This document shows, in pieces, positions 10,398 to 18,432 of a stretch of 64,000 nucleotides of DNA (its first letter is position 1; each line of letters starts with the position of its first letter). Under the pieces are notes generated by a model, which saw only the letters and a list, made by a program, of their open reading frames with translations, did not search any database and was not told the DNA's origin. The position numbers and the translations under genes were made by a program. The DNA is from Candidatus Obscuribacterales bacterium. GTDB taxonomy: Bacteria; Cyanobacteriota; Vampirovibrionia; Obscuribacterales; Obscuribacteraceae. The DNA lies in assembly GCA_020054205.1 (NCBI GenBank), contig JAGVLS010000021.1, positions 1 through 64,000 of the forward strand. The letters are read 5' to 3'.

Positions 10398-11951
10398 TTA
10401 TCGGCTTAACTTGTGAGAAGAACTTGTAGCCATTAGTTTAGCTAATGGATCATCCTGTTTTGTCTTCACCTCGTGCTCTAACCACTGCACAAAATTAGGT
10501 GAAACAACTTTACTGCTTTTAGCAGGATTCCAGATTAATCGAGAAAGTCTCAGCAACCCTTTGGCTAGCAAAAGTCTTGGACGCACATTGCCCAATCGCA
10601 ACCAATGTTGTAATCGCATACGCCACGAATATTGGTATAGAAGATCGTAAATCATTTTATCAAAGGAGAATAAAAGAACGGCTGCATCTAAAAGTGCTTG
10701 GTCTTCACTCTTAAGATATAGTTTTTTAGAAGAAGAAGAAAAAGCATAGATTGCTTCCTGGTATAAACCTACCATAGCCTCAGCAATTTTAGTTCGTTGA
10801 AATTTTTGCAAGACTCTTTCTCTAGCAGCCATTCCATATTTATTTCTCAAATTATCATCCTGCAATAACTGAACAACTGCCTCTGCTATAGCTTGCGGAT
10901 CTTTAGGAGGCACTATAATGCCAGAATGCCCTGCCCCCAAATACTCAGGGGTACCACCGGCAGCAGTTCCTACTACTGCTTTTCCACACGACATGGCTTC
11001 CAAGCAGGTGTACGGAGAATTGTCATAAACCGAAGGCACCACACAAATATCTGCCGATCTGTAATAAGCAGGAAGCTCAGTCAAAGCAACACGTGGAATA
11101 AAAGTAACACTATTTTGCACACCAAATTTTTTCAATAATTCTTTCAATTCAGTCAGCACAGAACGCTGCCCATTGGAAGCATTATTAGTATCATCACCAA
11201 TAATGACAAAACGTGTATTTGGGCATTGGCTCAATATTCTTGGAATGGCATTGACTAAATATGTAATGCCTTTTCTTTCTTCCAAACGTCCAACAAATAA
11301 AACTAATTTACGCCCATCATTTTCTATTGCTTTTGGTCCATCTGGGCTAAAATCATTTGGATCAATTGGATTGCGAATAATAGAAATTTTTTCAATTGGA
11401 TAATTTAAATCATTTGCAACAAATTCTGCCAAATCATCGCTTGGAGAAGTAATCGCATCTGCTGAAACCATAGCTAGTCTTTCCAACATAGCAACAAACT
11501 GATGATCAAAAGAGGCGCTAACATTATGCAATTGTTCAGCCATAAATTTTGAATGCGGTGTATAAAGGCGAATCACCGTAGGTACGGCTTTTGTCACTGC
11601 TGCAAACACACCTTCAGCTAAAAGCTCTGGCGTATCAACCACATCAAATGGTTTATTACTATGCAGTTCAGAAAATTTTCTCCACAAAGCACAAGTAGCT
11701 CTAAGCACATAGCGGCTATAAGGCATCGCCATGGCTACCGAGGCTAACTCACCAGGCATAGAAAATGGCGTCACTCTGTGGACTGGAATACCGTTATCAT
11801 TGCCAACATATGCTTCATTAGCAGCTAGTGAAACAACTTCCACTTCATGTCCAATTTCTTTCAAGCCTTGAGCTAAATGCCTAGCGAAAGTCGCAATTCC
11901 TCCCCATCCAGTATCTGGGGGATATTCTCTAGAAATTAGGCAAATTCTCAT
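10398..11951 (-). CDS. GT4-family glycosyltransferase
   Basis: This is a 517-residue GT-B fold glycosyltransferase. The N-terminal domain starts MRICLISREYPPDTGWGGIA, the usual GT4 acceptor-side loop. The C-terminal donor-binding domain shows FVGRLEERKGITYLVNA and ADICVVPSVYDNSPYTCLEA followed by MSCGKAVVGT. About 100 extra residues follow the canonical domain and are unassigned. It is the promoter-proximal gene of the leftward cluster with three large membrane transferases. It faces a divergent GT4 gene across about 270 bp containing inverted repeats. It probably adds a hexose to a lipid-linked glycan in the cytoplasm. Confidence 0.85.
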   Translation of the reverse strand: MRICLISREYPPDTGWGGIATFARHLAQGLKEIGHEVEVVSLAANEAYVGNDNGIPVHRVTPFSMPGELASVAMAMPYSRYVLRATCALWRKFSELHSNKPFDVVDTPELLAEGVFAAVTKAVPTVIRLYTPHSKFMAEQLHNVSASFDHQFVAMLERLAMVSADAITSPSDDLAEFVANDLNYPIEKISIIRNPIDPNDFSPDGPKAIENDGRKLVLFVGRLEERKGITYLVNAIPRILSQCPNTRFVIIGDDTNNASNGQRSVLTELKELLKKFGVQNSVTFIPRVALTELPAYYRSADICVVPSVYDNSPYTCLEAMSCGKAVVGTAAGGTPEYLGAGHSGIIVPPKDPQAIAEAVVQLLQDDNLRNKYGMAARERVLQKFQRTKIAEAMVGLYQEAIYAFSSSSKKLYLKSEDQALLDAAVLLFSFDKMIYDLLYQYSWRMRLQHWLRLGNVRPRLLLAKGLLRLSRLIWNPAKSSKVVSPNFVQWLEHEVKTKQDDPLAKLMATSSSHKLSR

Positions 11952-12040
11952 GTCTAGTACTTGATCTTGCTCAGGAAAAAATAATTCATCGGATTAAAAA
12001 ACAGCCACTATTTATCAGCTACCTTTGCTTCAATAGTGCT

Positions 12041-12079
12041 AGGCTAATTTTAGCCTATATACAATTACTTCATAGGCTA
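12041..12079. promoter_or_regulatory. Overlapping inverted repeats that could form competing hairpins
   Basis: AGGCTA (12041-12046) can pair with TAGCCT (12051-12056) across a 4-nt loop. The same central segment, extended to TAGCCTAT (12051-12058), can instead pair with ATAGGCTA (12072-12079). The two stems are mutually exclusive in RNA; as DNA they form three half-sites. They lie between the divergent GT4 genes. Either an attenuator-like switch or a regulator binding site is possible. The function is inference. Confidence 0.35.
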
Positions 12080-12182
12080 TCTATTTAAACCTCTATATTT
12101 TATTATCTTCTTCTTGCATCCTAACTTAAGACACTTCTCACCCATGTTGCGTTACTAGCTTAAAGAAATCAAATAGAGGTCA

Positions 12183-12208
12183 GCCTGCTAAACTGGTGGT
12201 TTGCAGGC
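12183..12208 (+). promoter_or_regulatory. Stem-loop in the leader just upstream of a GT4 start codon
   Basis: GCCTGC plus AAAC (with one bulged T) pairs with GTTT plus GCAGGC around a TGGTG loop, ending 16 nt before the ATG at 12225. It has no following T-run, so it is not a convincing terminator. A role in translation or mRNA stability is inference. Confidence 0.35.
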
Positions 12209-12224
12209 TTGCTCAGAACCATTC

Positions 12225-13643
12225 ATGAAAAGAGTTTTAATTACAGTTCATAAGTTTTTTCCAGATCATCGGTCCGGAACAGAAGTGCTTGCCTACAAAG
12301 TAGCCAAAGAATTATTATCTCGCGGCTATGAGGTTTTAGTTGTAACTGCCAACCCTCCAGATACAAATGCAATGTACAAAGAGGGTCCCCCAATCTCTAA
12401 CTATCATTTTGAAAATATTCCGGTCACCGTTGCTGAAGAAGCTTTAAGGCTTTCCGGGTACATATTTACACATGAATACTTTCATCCAGATATAAAAGAA
12501 ACATTTGTTGATATTCTAGAAAATTTTCATCCAGATATTGTTCATATCTTTCATGCTCAAAACTTATCGGCAAGCATAATTGAAGCAGCTTACGAAAAAT
12601 CCATTCCTGTAGTATTTTCAGCAACAGATTTTTGGTTTATTTGTCCCATTGTTCAACTAATTAGACCCAATGGAAAGCTTTGTCGCGGACCAGGACCGAG
12701 TGCTTTAAATTGTCTCACCTGTTACACACCTAAACTATTTCCAGACAAAGAGCAGTTTATAGATGCAGTAAATAGTAAATATCCGGCATTAAGCCAAAAG
12801 CTTGATTCACTAGGATCATTAGGACAATTAGGTTATCACGCCAGCTATGTAACATATTTAGCTAGCAAATTACCCAATGCTATAGAAGCAACAACTGAGC
12901 GAGCCAGATATTTACCAACTATTGCAAATTCTATGCAAGCGATAATGGTTCCTACTAAGCTAATGCAAGATTTATTTATTGAAAATGGCATTAATCCCGA
13001 AATTATTCATCATGTACCTTTTGGTATTGACACAAGCGAATTGGCTCTTCACCACAAAAAAACTGAAAGTAAAATACTGAGAATTGCTTTCATCGGTACA
13101 TTACTAGATCACAAAGGACCAGATTTATTAATTGAAGCATTCCAGAAATTACCGGATAACGTGAACGCATGTTTAAAAATTTACGGGGACACAAATCAAT
13201 TTCCTGAATATGGATCAAAACTTCTGAAAATGTCAAAACAAAATTTTGCTAATTCTGAAAAGATAGAATTCTGTGGCACATTTGCCAATGAGAAATTTGG
13301 TGAAATTATGTCCAATATTGATGTCTTGGTTGTACCATCACGTTGGTATGAAAATACACCGCTTGTGATTCAATCAGCACTGGCTACAAAAACACCATTG
13401 ATAGTTACAGATTTAGGTGGACTATCAGAGCTTGTCAAGCACGAGTATAATGGTCTTTTGTTTGAATTAAACAATGCAATTTCGCTCAGAGAACAGTTAT
13501 TAAGATTGATTATGGACGATACATTATTGAAACGACTAACTGCCAATATTAGTCCAGAAAGAACCACTAAAGAAATGGTAAATGATATTGAGTCAATCTA
13601 TAAAGATGTAAATAAACTAAAATCTAGTACTAGCAAAATTTAG
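12225..13643 (+). CDS. GT4-family glycosyltransferase
   Basis: From the ATG at 12225 this encodes 472 residues beginning MKRVLITVHKFFPDHRSGTE, the standard GT4 start. A TTG codon at 12201 would add eight residues but falls inside a strong stem-loop and is less likely. The donor-binding domain shows RIAFIGTLLDHKGPDLLIEA and VLVVPSRWYENTPLVIQSAL with the following GGLSELV block. A cysteine-bearing insert around residues 130-165 (FWFICPIVQLI, then CRGPGPSALNCLTC) is typical of one GT4 subgroup. The epimerase gene follows after 11 nt. The sugar donor is unknown. Confidence 0.85.
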   Translation: MKRVLITVHKFFPDHRSGTEVLAYKVAKELLSRGYEVLVVTANPPDTNAMYKEGPPISNYHFENIPVTVAEEALRLSGYIFTHEYFHPDIKETFVDILENFHPDIVHIFHAQNLSASIIEAAYEKSIPVVFSATDFWFICPIVQLIRPNGKLCRGPGPSALNCLTCYTPKLFPDKEQFIDAVNSKYPALSQKLDSLGSLGQLGYHASYVTYLASKLPNAIEATTERARYLPTIANSMQAIMVPTKLMQDLFIENGINPEIIHHVPFGIDTSELALHHKKTESKILRIAFIGTLLDHKGPDLLIEAFQKLPDNVNACLKIYGDTNQFPEYGSKLLKMSKQNFANSEKIEFCGTFANEKFGEIMSNIDVLVVPSRWYENTPLVIQSALATKTPLIVTDLGGLSELVKHEYNGLLFELNNAISLREQLLRLIMDDTLLKRLTANISPERTTKEMVNDIESIYKDVNKLKSSTSKI

Positions 13644-13654
13644 AATATAAAATA

Positions 13655-14611
13655 ATGAAAACATTAGTCATTGGCGGCAACGGATTTATTGGAACAAACC
13701 TTACAGATGCACTTCTTGCAGCTGGGCACCAGGTCAGTGTTTTTGATCGTTATCCCAGTCGTTACAAGGAACCCAATGCATCCGTCAATTATTTAGTAGG
13801 CGACATTGGTAATCATGGTGCAATAGAAGAAGCTGTTAATGGAATAGATTGGGTATTTCACCTTGCATACACTTCTTTGCCACAAACATCTAACGATGAT
13901 CCTGTATATGATGTACGCTCAAATGTTGCCGACACTGTACAATTACTGCAATGTTGCCGCAATTCGAAAGTAAAAAAAATTATTTTCATATCTTCAGGTG
14001 GCACTGTTTATGGTATTCCCCAAAAATTACCAATTGCCGAAGATCATCCTACAGAGCCAATTTGCTCTTATGGAATAAGCAAATTAGCAATTGAGAAATA
14101 TCTACATCTTTTTCACAAATTATGGGGACTAGAATATGTGGTTGCTCGCATATCAAATCCCTATGGTGAACAGCAAAATCCATATGCTCAACAAGGTGCT
14201 ATCGGCGTTTTCTTAGGTAATATTGTTCAAGGAAAACCAATTACTATCTGGGGTGATGGCAGTGTTGTACGTGATTACGTCTACGTACAAGATACTGTAA
14301 AAGCTCTTGTTATGGCAGCAGAATTTCAGCCCAAAGAAAAGGATCATCGCATTTTCAATATAGGTTCTGGCATAGGACTATCCTTAAATCAGATCATAGA
14401 CGAAATAAAGTTAGCTGTAGATATGCCAGTCAATGTTCAATATATGCCAGCCAGACCCGTTGATGTTCCGGCAAATGTTTTAGATATAAGCCGGGCCAAT
14501 AACGAATTACAATGGCATACTGAAGTAAGTTTAAATAAAGGGGTAAAAAGAACTTGGAAATGGGTCAAAACCATCCATCAAAAAAATCATGCTCAAGCAG
14601 CTAGTATTTAA
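13655..14611 (+). CDS. NAD-dependent sugar epimerase/dehydratase (extended SDR, GalE-like)
   Basis: This is a 318-residue extended short-chain dehydrogenase. The NAD-binding motif GGNGFIG lies at residues 7-13, then the Ser of ISSGGTVYG, the catalytic YGISK (Tyr-x3-Lys) and the substrate block ARISNPYG. It ends in the usual WKW-containing helix. Length and motifs fit UDP-hexose 4-epimerases or related NDP-sugar 4,6-dehydratase-like enzymes. The exact NDP-sugar cannot be read off. It lies 11 nt behind a GT4 gene and before a GT2 gene, so it likely supplies the nucleotide sugar for this locus. Confidence 0.82.
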   Translation: MKTLVIGGNGFIGTNLTDALLAAGHQVSVFDRYPSRYKEPNASVNYLVGDIGNHGAIEEAVNGIDWVFHLAYTSLPQTSNDDPVYDVRSNVADTVQLLQCCRNSKVKKIIFISSGGTVYGIPQKLPIAEDHPTEPICSYGISKLAIEKYLHLFHKLWGLEYVVARISNPYGEQQNPYAQQGAIGVFLGNIVQGKPITIWGDGSVVRDYVYVQDTVKALVMAAEFQPKEKDHRIFNIGSGIGLSLNQIIDEIKLAVDMPVNVQYMPARPVDVPANVLDISRANNELQWHTEVSLNKGVKRTWKWVKTIHQKNHAQAASI

Positions 14612-14762
14612 CCCGTGCTAAGCTAACAAATAAAGTTTTTGTAAGACATCCAGCATTTACTCGAGATAAAGATTTTCAGGTTGATATTATTGAATGCTTT
14701 AGAGACAATAATTAGGTTATTCTCGGTCAGCAAAAGAAGTCCTGTTAAGGAATCCCAAACGG

Positions 14763-15761
14763 ATGAGTGTTGATTTATCTATAGTTGTAGCTGTATACAA
14801 TGAAGACCCACGCAATCTTGTAAAACTTTTAGAGCGATTGTGGACAGTAGTTGAGCCGCTGAATATGACTTATGAAGTCATATTTGTAAATGATGGCAGC
14901 AATTCAACAACTAGCAAAGCTCTTTTACAGATAGCTCGCGAAGTAGCATCAGTTAAATTAGTTGTCCTTTCTAGAAATTTTGGCCAACAAGCAGCCATAT
15001 CGGCTGGTATTGATTATGCTTCTGGGCAAGCTGTGATCAATATGGATTCAGATTTGCAAGACCCACCAGAGTTAATTACAGACATGGTGAAATATTGGAA
15101 ATTAGGCTATGAAGTTGTTTATGCCACGCGCTCACAACGTCAAGATCGTTTAAGCAAACGCTTAAGTGCCTTTTTATTTTATCGCCTACTTACTCTTCTA
15201 TCTTCAGTCAAAATTCCTTGGGACACTGGTGATTTTCGTCTCATAGATAGAAAAGTAGTAAATGCATTATCACAAATGAAAGAAAAAACCCGGTTTTTGC
15301 GAGGACAAATACCATGGTTGGGTTTCAAACAAATTGGTATCCCAATTGATAGAGGCGCTAGAGAATTAGGAGAAAGCACTTACACACTACCTAAATTATT
15401 GAGACTTGCTACTGACGGTATATTAGCGTTTAGTTTGGCACCTTTATTTATTATTCCTTTTATTGGTGGTGCGGTTTTAATTGGCAGCTTAATTGCGCTC
15501 ATGGTATTTGTATATAAAGGTATTCAGATTGCTAGCGTTGAAATTCTCATTTCTGCTATCGGTATATTTGCTGGAATACAATTATTATGCATAGGACTGG
15601 CCTCAATTTATTTATCGAAAGTACTAGATGAAGTTAGAGGTAGACCAACATATGTTGTATCAGACTTTATTGCTTACGAAAAAGATAACGATAGTACTGA
15701 GGATGCAAGCTTACAAAAACATTTCGCTCCCTCGCACAAAAGCGGTACACAGTTTCGGTAG
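14763..15761 (+). CDS. GT2-family polyprenyl-phosphate glycosyltransferase (GtrB/DPM1-like)
   Basis: This 332-residue protein has a GT-A domain starting LSIVVAVYNEDPRNL, DGSNSTTSKAL in the donor-binding loop and the metal-binding block NMDSDLQDPPELI. RFLRGQIPWLGFKQ is the usual helix-loop of this subgroup. Two transmembrane helices follow near residues 220-285. This layout is that of enzymes making undecaprenyl-phosphate-linked sugars (GtrB, ArnC). Those are the donors used by GT-C enzymes, and three GT-C candidates lie nearby, so the functional link is plausible. AAGGA sits 16 nt before the ATG. Confidence 0.85.
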   Translation: MSVDLSIVVAVYNEDPRNLVKLLERLWTVVEPLNMTYEVIFVNDGSNSTTSKALLQIAREVASVKLVVLSRNFGQQAAISAGIDYASGQAVINMDSDLQDPPELITDMVKYWKLGYEVVYATRSQRQDRLSKRLSAFLFYRLLTLLSSVKIPWDTGDFRLIDRKVVNALSQMKEKTRFLRGQIPWLGFKQIGIPIDRGARELGESTYTLPKLLRLATDGILAFSLAPLFIIPFIGGAVLIGSLIALMVFVYKGIQIASVEILISAIGIFAGIQLLCIGLASIYLSKVLDEVRGRPTYVVSDFIAYEKDNDSTEDASLQKHFAPSHKSGTQFR

Positions 15762-15875
15762 TCCTGAATAGAGAATTTACGTCTTGCAATAATAAACCTA
15801 TGATTAGTTTAGGCAGATGAGTCTAATTCAATGGTACTTGCACCATTTATAGGACTTGAATTTGCTTGCACTCAT

Positions 15876-15904
15876 TTCATTACAAATAAAAAGCACTATA
15901 TAAT
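15876..15904 (+). promoter_or_regulatory. Candidate sigma70-type promoter of the first Flp pilin copy
   Basis: A perfect TATAAT (15899-15904) lies 17 nt after TTCATT (15876-15881), a weak -35. The ATG at 15919 is preceded by AAGAGGAA. Not proven. Confidence 0.35.
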
Positions 15905-15918
15905 TAAGAGGAATTACT

Positions 15919-16142
15919 ATGTTGAATAGTAAATATTTGTACGCATTTATTGTGATGAATCAGGACAAGGTATTACAGAATATGGTGCCATCCTAGCGTT
16001 CGTTGCCTTACTAGTATCTGTTGTATTTGGATTTGCCAATGGTTCACTACAATCTGCTATTTCACAATCATTTCAAAGTGTAGTCAGCCAACTCAATCGA
16101 CTAAATGGGATTAGCGGAGGAGGTGGTGGTGGCGGGCCATAA
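15919..16142 (+). pseudogene. Flp/Fap-type pilin, frameshifted copy
   Basis: From position 15954 the sequence encodes DESGQGITEYGAILAFVALL and continues to a TAA at 16140, closely matching the intact pilin gene 0.46 kb downstream. About 50 nt are identical between the copies. The ATG at 15919 with its good Shine-Dalgarno is out of frame by one base: only 35 nt separate it from the conserved GAT. Read as is, translation would stop after 25 residues. There is no other plausible in-frame start. The C-terminus differs from the intact copy by a seven-Gly tail and Pro. Either a recent single-base deletion or a sequence error explains it. Confidence 0.75.
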
Positions 16143-16171
16143 TTTAATTAATTAAATAAGCATTCTGCCTA

Positions 16172-16205
16172 GCCTCTAAAATAGCCCCCTAACTATTTTG
16201 GAGGC
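16172..16205 (+). terminator. Strong hairpin downstream of the frameshifted pilin
   Basis: GCCTCTAAAATAG (16172-16184) pairs with CTATTTTGGAGGC (16193-16205) over 13 bp with one G-U, around an 8-nt loop. No clear T-run follows, so it may be a terminator or an RNA-stabilising hairpin separating the two pilin genes. Confidence 0.45.
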
Positions 16206-16299
16206 TCTCCCGCAACAATACAAAAGCTGTCCCTAAAACAGGCTTGGAGACTAGGTTGTATTGATTTTATACGCACTTTCGTTAATCCGGAAGTGTCAA

Positions 16300-16328
16300 T
16301 TTACGCTTATCTTAAAGAAAGCTATGAT
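16300..16328 (+). promoter_or_regulatory. Candidate promoter of the intact Flp pilin gene
   Basis: TTTACG (16300-16305), 17-nt spacer, TATGAT (16323-16328). The leader would be about 45 nt and contains an AGGGGA Shine-Dalgarno 7 nt before the ATG. Confidence 0.4.
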
Positions 16329-16378
16329 TTAATTATTAGCTTTTATTACTCTTTTCGTTTTACTTAGGGGATTCTTTC

Positions 16379-16585
16379 ATGTCTAACATTAATACTCATT
16401 TTCAATCATTTATAAGCGATGAATCAGGACAAGGTATTACAGAATATGGTGCCATCCTAGCGTTCGTTGCTCTACTTGTAGCTGTAGTGTTTGGTTTCGC
16501 TAACGGAACATTGCAATCTGCTATTTCACAATCATTTAGTTCAGTTGTAAGTCAATTGAATCAATTGAATAGCATAAGCAGCTAG
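16379..16585 (+). CDS. Flp/Fap-type (Tad) pilin
   Basis: This is a 68-residue type IVb prepilin. A short leader (about residues 1-20) ends in SGQG. The hydrophobic segment that follows starts ITEYGAILAFVALLVAVVFG, with Glu at position +3 and Tyr at +4 as in Flp pilins. Cleavage by a TadV/CpaA-type peptidase after GQG is expected. No tad secretion genes lie in this window, so the assembly machine must be elsewhere. A near-identical but frameshifted copy lies just upstream. The gene has its own promoter and a terminator-like hairpin after it. Confidence 0.9.
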   Translation: MSNINTHFQSFISDESGQGITEYGAILAFVALLVAVVFGFANGTLQSAISQSFSSVVSQLNQLNSISS

Positions 16586-16620
16586 TAGCATAACTATTTT
16601 ATAGTTTTGGCAATGCTGGT

Positions 16621-16660
16621 GAGCCTTTGTACACATGCTAACGCATGCTTGCAAGGGCTC
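16621..16660. terminator. Hairpin between the pilin gene and the ABC transporter gene
   Basis: GAGCCTTTG (16621-16629) pairs with CAAGGGCTC (16652-16660), and an inner CATGC/GCATG stem is possible. It is followed by ATTTATTTA on the plus strand. It lies between two converging genes and could serve both. Confidence 0.5.
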
Positions 16661-16662
16661 AT

Positions 16663-17460
16663 TTATTTAGTATATTCCACTAAATGAGTTCTATTCATTG
16701 TCGATGGTTCAGTAAAAATCTGCGAAGAATATGATTGATTCATTAATTGATCATATTTAGAGAGAATTTCATCCACTTCTCCGCCGGCTATAATTCTGCC
16801 TGCATTCATCAATATTGCTTTATGGCAAAATTCTTTTACCGTTTTTTTGTCATGAGACACAAAAAGAATTGTTTTGCCCTCGTCAATCATTTGTCTAATT
16901 TTTGCCTGACACTTCAATTGAAAGCGATAATCGCCTACTGCTAAAGCTTCATCAACAAGGAGAATTTCAGGATCAACTGAAATTGCTGAAGCAAAAGCTA
17001 AGCGTACAATCATGCCACTGGAATATGTTTTTACTGGCTGATCAAAGAAATCTCCAATTTCAGCAAATTCAGCGATACTGTCCATACGAGTAAACATTTC
17101 TTCTTGGGAAATACCCAATATCATGCCATTGAGTAATACATTTTCCCTGCCTGTATATTCCATCTGAAAGCCTGCCCCTAATTCTAATATGGCAGTCACC
17201 CGTCCGTTAACAATTAATTCGCCCTTGGTTGGTTGCAGAACACGAGCAATGATTTGCAATAATGTAGATTTTCCCGAGCCGTTAGGACCTAATAAAGCTG
17301 TGGTTTTACCCTTTTCAAATGCCACATCAATATCATTTAAAGCCCAGTATTCTTTATGGTAACAACGCGAATTACGCAAAAGAATTTCTTTTAAACGATC
17401 CAAAGGTCGTTCATAAATATTGTATTTTTTTGAAATTCCTTTTAATTCAACAGCTTTCAT
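16663..17460 (-). CDS. Polysaccharide ABC exporter ATP-binding protein (Wzt/TagH/KpsT type)
   Basis: This 265-residue ATPase has Walker A GPNGSGKST, the linker GAGFQMEYTGRENVLLNG typical of the polysaccharide-export class, the signature TYSSGMIVRLAFASA, Walker B EILLVDEALAVGD and the H-loop FVSHDKKTV. It lacks the C-terminal carbohydrate-binding domain of O9a-type Wzt, so it resembles TagH/KpsT. The permease gene lies 18 nt upstream. Together they would flip a lipid-linked polysaccharide made by the neighbouring transferases across the inner membrane. Confidence 0.88.
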   Translation of the reverse strand: MKAVELKGISKKYNIYERPLDRLKEILLRNSRCYHKEYWALNDIDVAFEKGKTTALLGPNGSGKSTLLQIIARVLQPTKGELIVNGRVTAILELGAGFQMEYTGRENVLLNGMILGISQEEMFTRMDSIAEFAEIGDFFDQPVKTYSSGMIVRLAFASAISVDPEILLVDEALAVGDYRFQLKCQAKIRQMIDEGKTILFVSHDKKTVKEFCHKAILMNAGRIIAGGEVDEILSKYDQLMNQSYSSQIFTEPSTMNRTHLVEYTK

Positions 17461-17478
17461 TGACTCTATCCATTTTAT

Positions 17479-18417
17479 TTACATTACATCAGCAAATGAT
17501 CGTTTTGTTTTACAGAAAAAATAATAACCAAAAACCCAAACTATTACAGCCAATGTCGAGTAAATACAAAAGGTTGTCCAGACAGGTGGCAAGCCTTCTA
17601 AAACTACCCGACGATAATCTTCTACTAGTCCTGCTACAGGGTTAATGACTGATAGAAATTTGAGAGAATCAGGTAACGCAGAAGCTGGATAAACAATTGG
17701 TGTGCCATACATCCAAGCTGATAGTCCAAGAGACATAAAATGTCTAATATCTCTAACGTATACTCCAAGGCTAGCTAATATCCAACTAATGCCGCTAGTG
17801 AGCACTATTTGTGCAATTATTATTAATGGTAAAAATAATATGGTGGCATGCAATTTTCCAAAATATAATCCAGCTGCAATCAATACACACGGCAAAGCCA
17901 CGATTTGCCCTAAAAATGCTGATAAGACAGTCACCAATGGTAATATCTCAAGCGGAAAGACTACTCTTTTTACTAAATTAGGCACTTCTAGAATTGCAGT
18001 TGTAGACCTGGATAATGCCTCAGAAAAAGCTCCCCAGGGAATGAGTCCTGTCATTAGATATAGAGCAAAATTGCTGGTGCTATTGCTATCACCAAATCTC
18101 ACTTTCAATACTATAGAAAAAACAAAAGTATAAAGAAGTAAATGCCCAAGTGGATTGATTAATGGCCATAATGCTCCTAAAAACGAGCCTTTATATCGTC
18201 CCATCAAATCTCTTTTCACCATAAGGGCAATTAATTGTCTCAATTGCCATAAATGAGAAATGCCACCATACGCCCCATCTAAGTTTTGCTTAGTTTCATG
18301 AGGTAATGGTTGTTTATTTGTTGTAGGATTTTCGCGAAGATTTACAGACATAATTGGTTCACAAGATGATATCACTGCTGGCAGCAAAAAATGTGAAAAA
18401 GAATTTGCATTGGACAA
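17479..18417 (-). CDS. Polysaccharide ABC exporter permease (Wzm/TagG type)
   Basis: This protein has up to 312 residues and six hydrophobic segments. The cytosolic motif QLIALMVKRDLMGRYKGSFL precedes GALWPLINPLGHLLLYTFVF, the hallmark of the ABC-2 polysaccharide export permeases. The C-terminus shows NPVAGLVEDYRRVVL. The TTG at 18417 is one possible start; the ATG at 18351 is an equally good choice because the extra 22 residues do not resemble the family. It lies 18 nt before the ATPase gene and 15 nt after the SbcD-like gene. Confidence 0.88.
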   Translation of the reverse strand: MSNANSFSHFLLPAVISSCEPIMSVNLRENPTTNKQPLPHETKQNLDGAYGGISHLWQLRQLIALMVKRDLMGRYKGSFLGALWPLINPLGHLLLYTFVFSIVLKVRFGDSNSTSNFALYLMTGLIPWGAFSEALSRSTTAILEVPNLVKRVVFPLEILPLVTVLSAFLGQIVALPCVLIAAGLYFGKLHATILFLPLIIIAQIVLTSGISWILASLGVYVRDIRHFMSLGLSAWMYGTPIVYPASALPDSLKFLSVINPVAGLVEDYRRVVLEGLPPVWTTFCIYSTLAVIVWVFGYYFFCKTKRSFADVM

Positions 18418-18432
18418 AATTCTTAAAGTCCA

